Shown here: piece after piece, positions 1 through 7,216 of the stretch
Numbering within the stretch: the first letter of the stretch is position 1
Layout: the number at the start of each line of letters is the position of its first letter
From: CANJJB01 sp964449295
Lineage (GTDB): Bacteria > Chlamydiota > Chlamydiia > Chlamydiales > Rhabdochlamydiaceae
Assembly (NCBI GenBank): GCA_964449295.1
Contig: CAYUZN010000074.1
Span: 1-9,386 of the forward strand
Direction: 5' to 3'
Length of the DNA: 9,386 nt
The notes under the pieces: model-generated
Database searches by the model: none
Told to the model about the DNA's origin: nothing
The model's input: the letters and a program-made list of their open reading frames with translations, nothing else
Made by a program: the position numbers and the translations under genes

Positions 1-714
1 CATCTCTTGACGCAATTCTAGATAGTTAGCTAGGTTTTGTTCATACTCTTTTGTGCTGAGGCGCAAGATTCTTTGAAATCCCTCATCTTCGATAATCATA
101 ACAATGCCTCTTGTGCCGAGAGTCTCTGCAAAGGCTTTTTCGACATCGATTCGTTTGATGGTAAAGGGAAGCTTCGAAGAAAATTTCAAAATTGAAAAAG
201 CAAGAGAGAGTTTTTTATCGACGATAGGCTGATTCCATTTGATTTGAGAGAGTCCTAAGCGAATTTGAGGAAGGTTTTTGGGAGAAAAAAATGGAAAGAG
301 AGGAAAGGGGCAAGCTCCATCATCGATGGCCGTATTCTCAAAATCATCAAGGACAGCGTGGGGAACGCGAACGGTATAATCGACATAAATTGTATCTGGT
401 TCTATGAGCTTAACAAAAGCCTCTTTAATCACAGGGGATGAGAGCAATTTTTTTTGAGCCTGTTTGGGATCAAAATAAGCAATCAGAGTGGGAGGATCTG
501 CTGCCACCCGCATGAGCTCTGCTAAATAAGTGGTGCTGAGCATCTCTTTTTGAGGACCTGTCTGCACAATCCGGCTTAGGTAATACTTAGGGCTATGTTT
601 TCTCTCATACTGCCCTCTTGTATACGACCTTAAAAAGAGATGAGAAATACCTGTAGAAAAAATTGCAGATCCCACAATCCATAGCAATGCCTGTGCTAAA
701 GGGAGTCGTTTCAT
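1..714 (-). CDS. ftsQ: FtsQ/DivIB-like cell division protein, C-terminus cut by window edge
   Basis: The reading frame is open from an ATG at 714 to base 1, giving 238 residues with no stop, so the C-terminus lies outside. The protein has a short basic start (MKR), one membrane segment at about residues 7-28, and an extracytoplasmic part. Residues 47-118 look like a POTRA domain: YLAELMRVAADPPTLIAYFD, then SSPVIKEAFVKLIEPDTIYV, ending VRVPHAVL. A beta-domain start follows, with IDDGACPFPL at 130-139 resembling the family's 'vDe.G.vFp'. FtsQ proteins link the early and late divisome (FtsB/FtsL/FtsW/FtsI) at the inner membrane. The start codon overlaps the murC-ddl stop by 4 bp (ATGA) and has no clear Shine-Dalgarno sequence, so coupled re-initiation is likely. 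Position after ddl matches ftsQ in canonical dcw clusters, and a diverged FtsQ (CT764) has been proposed in Chlamydia. The family call rests on fold-like motifs and context, since FtsQ sequences diverge strongly. Confidence 0.8.
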   Translation of the reverse strand, partial: MKRLPLAQALLWIVGSAIFSTGISHLFLRSYTRGQYERKHSPKYYLSRIVQTGPQKEMLSTTYLAELMRVAADPPTLIAYFDPKQAQKKLLSSPVIKEAFVKLIEPDTIYVDYTVRVPHAVLDDFENTAIDDGACPFPLFPFFSPKNLPQIRLGLSQIKWNQPIVDKKLSLAFSILKFSSKLPFTIKRIDVEKAFAETLGTRGIVMIIEDEGFQRILRLSTKEYEQNLANYLELRQEM

Positions 715-3050
715 AGGCTGAGCTTACGATTTTGGTATCTGCCTCTATGCAGTCCTGAGATAATCAGTTTGTCGAAGGTGTCATGAGGAGATAACCCTTG
801 GGTTGCCCACAACTTAGGATAAGGGCTTGTGGGTGTGCATCCAGGCATAGGGTTGACTTCATTGAAAATCCAGCTGCCATCTGGCTTTAAAAAGAAGTCG
901 ATTCTTGAAAGACCTGAACACTCAAAAATTTTGTACGCTAAAGCAGCTAGTCTTTTCCCTTCTTTAGCAATAGACTCTGGTAGGGTAATATTTAGAAGAG
1001 AGGGAGTGGCTGTTGATCCGTATTTCTCTGCATAGGTGTGGAGTTCATCATATTTGAGAATTTCTAAAGGAACGATGATGGGATCGACGCCTCCTAAAAA
1101 TCCAAATTGAATCTCTCTTCCTGGGACTTCTTCTTCAACTAAAAACTTATAATCGAGCTCACAGATGGCATCAATTGCCTCTTTAAGTTGAGAGAGGTGT
1201 TTGATGCGAAAAACACCAATTGTCGAGCCCAAATGGACGGCTTTGACAAAAAAAGGTGGTGTAAATTTTTGGGTGATTTGGGACACACACTCTTCTTGTG
1301 ATGTTTCCCATTCGTATGAGAAAAATTCTAAGAAATCTGCTATCGGGATGTTATGAGCGTCGGCAATCCTTTTTGTCCATGCTTTATCCATCGTCACAGC
1401 TCCTGTTCTAAAACTACAGCCGACATAAGGGATTTCAAGCATTTCTAAAAAGCCTTGCACCATGCCATCTTCTCCACAAGTGCCATGCATCATAGGAAAG
1501 CAAATATCGCACTCTTTCAAACCCTTAACAGCCTCTATAAGAGTGATAGGGGTTCCGTCAACTGACCACTCCCCTTGTTTTGAGATGACAAAAAACTTTG
1601 TCTTATAATAAGCCGGGTTAATTTTCTGTGACATCACTTCTGTCGAACTTAAAGAAACATCATGTTCGACCGATTTTCCTCCTGAGATAAACGCTAGTTT
1701 ATAGGGAGAAATAGGTGTTTGTAAAACTTCAGAGGCAAGATGAGTGATATTACCTGCTCCCATGGTGATTAAAACATCATGTGGTCTTAAAAATTGGGTT
1801 AAAAAATAAGCCATCTCCTCTCGCTTCACAAAATAACTCTCTAATGAACTCTGCTCTTGAATCTCTTGAAAGAGTTGTATTCCCGTAATTCCTTCTATGG
1901 GAGCCTCTCCTGCCGAATAAATGTCGGCAAAGAGAAGAACATCCGCTGACTCAAAGGCTGTATGAAACTCTTGCCACGCATCTCGTGTGCGTGTGTATCT
2001 ATGAGGTTGAAAGGCGACAATCAGTCTTTGATCTCCTGTGGCTGCTCTTGCAGCTTTTAGGGTTTCTCTGATTTCGGTAGGATGATGCGCATAATCATCA
2101 TAGATGACAGCACCCAGGTTTTCTCCTTTTTTCTCCATCCGTCTTTTCACACCTTGAAATGTTTTAAAGGCATGCCGGATCACATCTTCTTGTATACCTA
2201 AAGAGAGTGCAAGAGCAAAGACAGCGGTTGCATTTAAAGCGTTGTATCTACCTAAGATAGGTATCTGAAGGCGAGAAAAAATTCTCTCTTGACTGTAGAT
2301 GTCAAAAACAGATCCCCACCCCTCTTGCTTCCAGTTCTTAATTTGCAGAGAAGCTTGATCTGAAAATCCGTAACTTGTACCAGGAAGATTCAAAGATGTC
2401 AGGCAAGCATCGTCTGCACACCAAAAAAGATGATCGCTATGCGTGACATGTGAGGCAAATTGTTTAAACCCTGCAATCAGAGCCTCTTCTGTTTTCCAAT
2501 AGTTAAGGTGATCATTTTCGATATTTGTGATAATGCCGCCATAAGGCTTGCACTTCAAGAAAGAGCCATCACTTTCATCTAACTCTGCCACAAAAAACTC
2601 TCCTGTGCCATGTCCTCCATTGGACCCAAAATTGCACACGGTACCACCGATGGCAAAGGAGGGGAAAAACTTAGCTTCGACAAGCACATGCGCCAAAAGA
2701 CTTGATGTCGTCGTCTTTCCATGAGTGCCTGTGACTGCAAGCACATGTTTATCACTCATGAGCTCTTTCATAAGTTCTGATCTATGCATGAGAGGAAGGT
2801 CATAGGCTTTAGCAGCTTGTATTTCTGGATGATCGTGGGCAATTGCTGTACTATAGACAACTGTCATGGCAGATGAGATGTGATCTTTAGAGTGGCTGGC
2901 AAATACGGTGGCTCCTGCCTGTTTCAAATCTTCTGTGATGTAAGAAGAGGAGGCATCACTTCCTGAGACTCTGGCTCCTTTTTGGAGCAAAATTTTTGCA
3001 AGAGCGCTCATGCCAATGCCACCAATACCGATAAAATGATAATTTTTCAC
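711..3050 (-). CDS. murC-ddl: Bifunctional UDP-MurNAc--L-alanine ligase / D-alanine--D-alanine ligase (MurC-Ddl fusion)
   Basis: One 779-residue cytoplasmic protein carries two pathway enzymes. The MurC half (about 1-445) adds L-Ala to UDP-MurNAc with ATP. It shows the dinucleotide-like loop GIGGIGMSALA (8-18), P-loop GTHGKTTT (108-115), ELDESDGSF (156-164), NIENDHLNYW (177-186), YNALNATA (269-276), YDDYAHHPTEI (317-327) and GAGNI (431-435). The Ddl half (about 450-779) is an ATP-grasp ligase making D-Ala-D-Ala: GGKSVEHDVS (457-466), MHGTCGEDG (521-529), VKAVHLGSTIGV (602-613), EKY in the omega loop (675-677), RIDFF (716-720) and FNEVNPMPG (729-737). The EKY tyrosine matches the residue that marks D-Ala rather than D-Lac specificity. 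Each half is near full family length and the linker is only about 5-10 residues. The start is GTG, overlapping the murG stop by 4 bp (GTGA), with AGGTG 4 nt upstream. The fusion is a known chlamydial trait. Confidence 0.97.
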   Translation of the reverse strand: MKNYHFIGIGGIGMSALAKILLQKGARVSGSDASSSYITEDLKQAGATVFASHSKDHISSAMTVVYSTAIAHDHPEIQAAKAYDLPLMHRSELMKELMSDKHVLAVTGTHGKTTTSSLLAHVLVEAKFFPSFAIGGTVCNFGSNGGHGTGEFFVAELDESDGSFLKCKPYGGIITNIENDHLNYWKTEEALIAGFKQFASHVTHSDHLFWCADDACLTSLNLPGTSYGFSDQASLQIKNWKQEGWGSVFDIYSQERIFSRLQIPILGRYNALNATAVFALALSLGIQEDVIRHAFKTFQGVKRRMEKKGENLGAVIYDDYAHHPTEIRETLKAARAATGDQRLIVAFQPHRYTRTRDAWQEFHTAFESADVLLFADIYSAGEAPIEGITGIQLFQEIQEQSSLESYFVKREEMAYFLTQFLRPHDVLITMGAGNITHLASEVLQTPISPYKLAFISGGKSVEHDVSLSSTEVMSQKINPAYYKTKFFVISKQGEWSVDGTPITLIEAVKGLKECDICFPMMHGTCGEDGMVQGFLEMLEIPYVGCSFRTGAVTMDKAWTKRIADAHNIPIADFLEFFSYEWETSQEECVSQITQKFTPPFFVKAVHLGSTIGVFRIKHLSQLKEAIDAICELDYKFLVEEEVPGREIQFGFLGGVDPIIVPLEILKYDELHTYAEKYGSTATPSLLNITLPESIAKEGKRLAALAYKIFECSGLSRIDFFLKPDGSWIFNEVNPMPGCTPTSPYPKLWATQGLSPHDTFDKLIISGLHRGRYQNRKLSL

Positions 3051-4123
3051 AATACACCTAAATAATTATAAATAATGTCTGAGAGTTCTGGTTTATTTGC
3101 TTGCTTGCACACTGCCATCGAAGATCTCATCTCTTCTAAACGCTTGGGATCAATATTGTCTTTAAGAAGTTCTTTAATTTTTTCTATCCCTAGATGGGCC
3201 TCTTCGCAGACAGCAGCCCCACCTCTTTTTTCTACAATACGCGCATTGATAGTTTGATGATTGTCAGCAGCCCTAGGAAATGGGATAAAAAGAGCTGGCA
3301 CACCTGCTGCCATTTGCTCAGCTACTGTCCAAGCACCTGATCTACAAACGACATAATCAGCTGCACTCCAGGCTTTTTCCATTTGCTCTTCAAATACTTT
3401 GACACACGATCTAATTCCTTGTGATTCATACCAGGCACGCACTTGAGTTGCACTCTCTGCCTTTCCTGTGATGTGAATCAATTGAAATTGATGTGAGTCA
3501 AGGCCAATTGATATAATGGCCTGAGAAAATAAGTGATTAATTGATTCTGCTCCTTGAGAGCCTCCAAAGACAAGAAATGTGAATTTGTGCGGATCTAAAT
3601 AAAAATAGTCTCTTGCATCTTCTTTTCCTGTTTTTTTTGTAATCACTTGCATTTTAACTTCAACGCATTTGCCTTTCATTAAGTGTGCTGCTTCTTCAAA
3701 CTGCAGTGTCGATATGAGAGCCCATCTAGAAAACAAGCGGTTGACCTTGCCTGGCATAGCATTCGGCTCAAATAAAATGATAGGAATTTTCTTGAGTTTA
3801 GTAGCCACAAGCACAGGAAAAGAGTAAAAGCTTCCAAAGCCCACGACTAAATCAGGTTTGTAGTGAGAGATCACTTTTAAGCTTTGATAGATTCCCTTAA
3901 TAATTTTCCACCAAGCTTTGAAGATATTGCCCCTGAAAGGGGTTGAACTGGCAATTTCACGATAAAGATACTCCTCTTTCTTGAAATATTTATTTTTCCC
4001 TAACCCTCCACCGACAAAGAGTACATCACTGCCCTTTTCACGCAATTGATTGGCGAGTGCTTGCGCTGGGAAAATATGCCCTCCTGTCCCGCCTGTTGTG
4101 ATTAAGATTTTGTGTTTGTGCAT
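3047..4123 (-). CDS. murG: UDP-N-acetylglucosamine--lipid I GlcNAc transferase MurG
   Basis: MurG is the GT-B glycosyltransferase on the inner face of the membrane that adds GlcNAc to lipid I, giving lipid II. I chose the ATG at 4123 (358 residues, the usual length). The frame can be extended to a TTG at 4156, but that would deepen the ftsW overlap from 22 to 55 bp and add an N-terminal tail before the conserved start. AAGAG lies 5 nt before the ATG. Motifs from this start are TGGTGGH (10-16), GFGSFYSFPV (95-104), FEPNAMPG (118-125), GGSQGAESIN (187-196), VVCRSGAWTVAEQ (258-270) and the UDP-GlcNAc-binding end PFPRAADNHQTINA (281-294). Two sites differ from textbook MurG: the usual HEQN is FEPN, and the usual GNPVR before the second domain is not recognisable (KMQVITKK, 157-164). 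The gene overlaps ftsW upstream and murC-ddl downstream. Confidence 0.95.
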   Translation of the reverse strand: MHKHKILITTGGTGGHIFPAQALANQLREKGSDVLFVGGGLGKNKYFKKEEYLYREIASSTPFRGNIFKAWWKIIKGIYQSLKVISHYKPDLVVGFGSFYSFPVLVATKLKKIPIILFEPNAMPGKVNRLFSRWALISTLQFEEAAHLMKGKCVEVKMQVITKKTGKEDARDYFYLDPHKFTFLVFGGSQGAESINHLFSQAIISIGLDSHQFQLIHITGKAESATQVRAWYESQGIRSCVKVFEEQMEKAWSAADYVVCRSGAWTVAEQMAAGVPALFIPFPRAADNHQTINARIVEKRGGAAVCEEAHLGIEKIKELLKDNIDPKRLEEMRSSMAVCKQANKPELSDIIYNYLGVL

Positions 4124-5205
4124 CGATGCTCTTGATTGATGTTTAAGATTATGCAAATCATCATGAAATTCGCAAGAAGAGAAGAGCCTCCCTGACTAAA
4201 AAAGGGAAGATTGGTGCCTTTACTAGGAAGTAATCCTGACACAACACCCAAATTTAAAAAAGCTTGAAAACAAATGAGAAATGTCAAAATAGCAACAAGA
4301 TAAAAAGCTTGACTATCGGTTGCTTTTGAAGCGATGAGAAATCCGAGATAGGCAATCAACATGTAAATCAAAATCAGACAACTGATGCCTACAAATCCAA
4401 ACTCTTCTGCAAAAATAGCTGCGATGTAATCGCTTCTAGCCTCTGGAAGATAGTCGAGTTTTTGCATGCTCTCTCCTAGCCCTTTTCCTAAAAGCCCTCC
4501 TGATCCTGCAGCAATTTTAGCTTGATGCGGCTGATGTCCTTTTCCTTGAAGATCAAGTTCTGGGTGTAAATAAATCTGAATTCTTGTGCCCACATGAGGC
4601 ATTTGAGAGGCTGCAATACCCCCTATAACTGTGAGTAGAAGAAGTGGTAGTCCCCAATAAACCCACTTGGTTTTTGTCAAAATAAACAAGATAAAAAGGG
4701 TTGCCATAATGATGGCCACTGTTCCATTATCTGGCTCAACTAAAATAAGCGCCATAGGAATTGCAAGTTTGCCAAGAATCTTTAAAAAATCTTTCAAAGG
4801 CAGAGGTTTTGGAAGTTCAGAAATGGCATGAATGTAATACATAGGGATCAAAAATTTCACAAATTCAGAAGGCTGAAAAGAATACCCTCCTATATTGAGC
4901 CATCTGTGAGCTCCATTGATATTTTGTCCAATTCCTGGGAAAAAGACACACAAAAGGAGACTGGTGCTTAAGACAAGAAAGGCTCCACTTAAACGGAGCA
5001 TATTTTGATAACCTATAAACCAAATAGCTAAAGCGGCCACAGATCCTAAAACAGCATATAAGATCTGTTTCATCATTGCATGGTGCGTGCTGCGAGGCAA
5101 AGATCTATCTAAAACCTCTGCAGCTGTTGTATTGAATACCATGCAGAGGCCAAGCACAAATAGCACAAGAACACAGATGACAAGAGCTAAACTTTCTCTT
5201 CTCAT
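4102..5205 (-). CDS. ftsW: SEDS-family peptidoglycan glycosyltransferase FtsW
   Basis: This 367-residue, highly hydrophobic protein has about ten membrane segments and the SEDS family signatures. These are NGAHRWL (97-103), QPSEFVKF (111-118), EPDNGT (157-162), GKGHQPHQAKIAAGSGGLLG (221-240), LPEARSDYIAAIFAEEFGF (253-271) and LPSKGTNLPFFSQGGSSLL (326-344). Asp259 sits where the catalytic aspartate of FtsW/RodA lies. FtsW polymerises lipid II into glycan together with a class B penicillin-binding protein. By sequence alone RodA is possible, but the position between murD and murG in a dcw cluster favours FtsW. The ATG overlaps the stop of the LysM gene by 4 bp (ATGA) and lacks a good Shine-Dalgarno sequence, which suggests coupled translation. 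The 3' end overlaps murG by 22 bp. Confidence 0.93.
   Translation of the reverse strand: MRRESLALVICVLVLFVLGLCMVFNTTAAEVLDRSLPRSTHHAMMKQILYAVLGSVAALAIWFIGYQNMLRLSGAFLVLSTSLLLCVFFPGIGQNINGAHRWLNIGGYSFQPSEFVKFLIPMYYIHAISELPKPLPLKDFLKILGKLAIPMALILVEPDNGTVAIIMATLFILFILTKTKWVYWGLPLLLLTVIGGIAASQMPHVGTRIQIYLHPELDLQGKGHQPHQAKIAAGSGGLLGKGLGESMQKLDYLPEARSDYIAAIFAEEFGFVGISCLILIYMLIAYLGFLIASKATDSQAFYLVAILTFLICFQAFLNLGVVSGLLPSKGTNLPFFSQGGSSLLANFMMICIILNINQEHRCTNTKS
4129..4133 (-). promoter_or_regulatory. Shine-Dalgarno-like site for murG
   Basis: The minus strand reads AAGAG ending 5 nt before the ATG at 4123, inside the 3' end of ftsW. It is a weak match, but the spacing is good, and it supports this ATG over the upstream TTG at 4156, before which I see no similar site. 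Confidence 0.4.
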
Positions 5206-5915
5206 TTAATTTTGATCTGATCACCAGGTTTTAAATGGCGAGCTTTCTCTTCTGTTAAATTATTCAGCTTGAGCAAGTCTTCCATCTTCATATGATTTTT
5301 AACCGCAATCGCCCATAAATTATCGCCGTTCTTAATCGTATATAATTTCTGAGCACTATCTATCACAGGCTTAAGACTTTGAGTCACTGTCTCTTTTTTG
5401 CTCTTTGTAGGAATTTTCAAAACTTGGCCAATTTTAAGACGAGTATTTGTCATCTTGTTTGTTTGCATGATCTCATCGACTGTCACATGATTAAGGCGCG
5501 CAATTTTTTCAAGCACATCTCCTTTTTTCACTTTCACTTCTTTATAAGCGGTCTCTTCTGATGTGATTGTTTGCTGTGCAGGTGCTGGCGTGGCAAGAGA
5601 AAGTCCACCGATAGCTTGCACATCATCTGCAAAATTAGGTGTCACTTCAACAGGTGCTAAAGCTGCTTGAGGAGTCGCATACTGCTTAATCATTTGATCA
5701 ACTTCATCCCCTGACAGCGCAATAGGAGGTTTTTCAGCTTCTTTAGAAGGAGGCACACTGACAATCTGCTCCTCTTTTTGAAGTGCAGGTGTGACGATAG
5801 GATGTGTTTGACTCTCTCCACCACTCGGATCTGATTTGAGACTTGTTGCAAATAGCACAATCAATAATCCAGCATTTAATAAAATGGCTATGATAACCGT
5901 ATCTTTTTTACTCAT
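5202..5915 (-). CDS. Membrane-anchored protein with two LysM domains (chlamydial NlpD-like)
   Basis: The 237-residue protein begins with a basic MSKKD followed by a hydrophobic stretch at 6-24, a signal anchor or uncleaved signal with no lipobox cysteine. A Pro/Ala/Glu-rich, probably unstructured spacer runs over about 28-120. Two LysM modules follow: 126-169 (VKKGDVLEKIARLNHVTVDE, ending IGQVLKIP) and 191-236 (YTIKNGDNLWAIAVKN, ending PGDQIKIK). LysM binds GlcNAc-containing glycan, so the protein is probably periplasmic and attached to peptidoglycan. The second LysM ends at the stop codon, and no M23 peptidase or other catalytic domain is present. It therefore cannot be a peptidase and does not have the full E. 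coli NlpD architecture, although the chlamydial counterpart in this slot has been labelled nlpD. It overlaps murD by 8 bp and ftsW by 4 bp, which points to a role tied to wall synthesis or division. Confidence 0.88.
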   Translation of the reverse strand: MSKKDTVIIAILLNAGLLIVLFATSLKSDPSGGESQTHPIVTPALQKEEQIVSVPPSKEAEKPPIALSGDEVDQMIKQYATPQAALAPVEVTPNFADDVQAIGGLSLATPAPAQQTITSEETAYKEVKVKKGDVLEKIARLNHVTVDEIMQTNKMTNTRLKIGQVLKIPTKSKKETVTQSLKPVIDSAQKLYTIKNGDNLWAIAVKNHMKMEDLLKLNNLTEEKARHLKPGDQIKIK

Positions 5916-7212
5916 TTGATTTACCTCTTAAACTGTGAACATACTTTTTAAACTCTTCGCCCCTATGCACATAATCTTTAAACATATCAAAACTAGAGCA
6001 GCCAGGTGAGAGTAAAACAGATTCCCCTCCTCTGGCGCATTTTCTCGCTTTTTCAACTGCTTCTTCTAGAGAAGATACTACATGAACGGCAATATCTGGT
6101 AGAAGTTCTTGTTTGATTTTTTCTGCCGCCTCTCCTAATGCAAAAATCATACGTACTTTGCTAGCAAACTGCTTGATCCAAATTTTGTAAGAGGCCCCTT
6201 TATCAACTCCACCTGCAATTAAAATAACAGATCCTGACATAGCCTCCACAGCTTTTATCGTAGCATCGATATTGGTTCCCTTGCTGTCATCAAAATAAAA
6301 GACGCCCTCTACTTCTTTCACAAATTCTATGCGGTGGGCAGGTTTTTTAAATGTTGTGACAGCGTTTAAAAAGAGATCTCTATCAACGCCAAGTTCTGAG
6401 CAAACAGCCCAAGCAGCTAAGAGGTTTTCACTGTCATGCATCCCCATTTGGGTGTACATCTCTGGCAATAAAAATTCAACTTTTTCAAGTTGTTTAACAA
6501 CGCGTTTATCTGTCCATAAAAATGAACCTGAAAAAGATCCAAAAGTGCGGTATGTATGCGTAAATAAATGCCCAAATTCCTTTAAAACTTCAACATTGAT
6601 ATAAAGCATCGAGTGAGGCTTTAGACAATTTTGGATCAAACTCTTGGCTTGCGCATACTCTTCCATCGACGAGTAACGATCGAGGTGATCAGGTGTGATA
6701 TTTAAGACAACGCCGATATCTAAGACAGGAGATGTGAGTGTTTCAAGTTGATAAGAACTAAGTTCTGCCACAACAATTTCTTCTGGATCGGGGGTTAAAC
6801 AATACTCTGTGAAAGGAAGGCCAATATTGCCAAGACTGAGTGCTTTTTTTCCACTTGCCTTCAAAATATGTTCAACCAAAAGAGTCACTGTCGTCTTTCC
6901 ATTTGTCCCTGTGATGCCAACAACTATCTGTTTTAACTCTCTTAATCCAAGTTCTGCTTCTCCTACAATCTGTTTCCCTAATTTTTTTGCCTGCACATAC
7001 CACTCATTATTAGGAGGAATGCCGGGTGATAAAACAATTTGATCAAACAGCTCTATCTGCACAGAGGTAGAGACTATGAAACCTTCTTTTTCAAGTTTAT
7101 TTAACAGGTTGAGATTAGAGTCGACGCCTACTGGATCATGTCCTTTAGCTTTTAAAAACCTGTAGGCAGCTTGCCCACTTTTTCCCATGCCAATGATAAG
7201 ATATTTATTCAT
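5908..7212 (-). CDS. murD: UDP-N-acetylmuramoyl-L-alanine--D-glutamate ligase MurD
   Basis: MurD is the cytoplasmic ATP-dependent ligase that adds D-Glu to UDP-MurNAc-L-Ala. At 434 residues it has normal family length and all three domains. The N-terminal UDP-binding part begins IIGMGKSGQAA (6-16) and includes SPGIPP (62-67). The central ATPase has GTNGKTT (102-108), GNIGLPF (128-134), ELSSYQLE (150-157), NITPDHLDRY (171-180), and Lys190 in AQAKSLI at the position of the carbamylated lysine. The C-terminal domain has HRIEFV (293-298), DDSKGTNIDAT (308-318), AGGVDKGA (333-340) and LSPGCSSFDMFKDY (401-414). HDSEN (259-263) replaces the more usual HN..N. The ATG is 4 bp after the mraY stop and has no obvious Shine-Dalgarno sequence, so it probably depends on mraY translation. 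Confidence 0.97.
   Translation of the reverse strand: MNKYLIIGMGKSGQAAYRFLKAKGHDPVGVDSNLNLLNKLEKEGFIVSTSVQIELFDQIVLSPGIPPNNEWYVQAKKLGKQIVGEAELGLRELKQIVVGITGTNGKTTVTLLVEHILKASGKKALSLGNIGLPFTEYCLTPDPEEIVVAELSSYQLETLTSPVLDIGVVLNITPDHLDRYSSMEEYAQAKSLIQNCLKPHSMLYINVEVLKEFGHLFTHTYRTFGSFSGSFLWTDKRVVKQLEKVEFLLPEMYTQMGMHDSENLLAAWAVCSELGVDRDLFLNAVTTFKKPAHRIEFVKEVEGVFYFDDSKGTNIDATIKAVEAMSGSVILIAGGVDKGASYKIWIKQFASKVRMIFALGEAAEKIKQELLPDIAVHVVSSLEEAVEKARKCARGGESVLLSPGCSSFDMFKDYVHRGEEFKKYVHSLRGKSNE
5924..5928 (-). promoter_or_regulatory. Shine-Dalgarno site for the LysM gene
   Basis: The minus strand reads AGAGG, ending 8 nt before the ATG at 5915, within the last codons of murD. It supports this start, even though the start codon lies inside murD. 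Confidence 0.55.
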
Positions 7213-7216
7213 AAAA

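Noticed and set aside
829..1035. Plus-strand open frame of 68 codons
   Set aside because: It lies wholly inside the Ddl half of murC-ddl, opposite conserved motifs, and its translation resembles no known family.
3075..3257. Plus-strand open frame of 60 codons
   Set aside because: It is antisense to the conserved C-terminal part of murG, with no recognisable domain.
4124..4156. A longer MurG starting at TTG 4156, adding 11 residues
   Set aside because: The TTG start would deepen the overlap with ftsW to 55 bp and has no ribosome site. The ATG at 4123 has AAGAG 5 nt upstream and gives the family's normal start and length.
5379..5561. Plus-strand open frame of 60 codons, Phe- and His-rich
   Set aside because: It is antisense to the first LysM module, and its composition is what the reverse strand of Lys-rich codons gives.
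6329..7042. Two plus-strand open frames (6329-6604 and 6809-7042)
   Set aside because: Both are antisense to well-conserved murD domains and show no family features or good ribosome sites.
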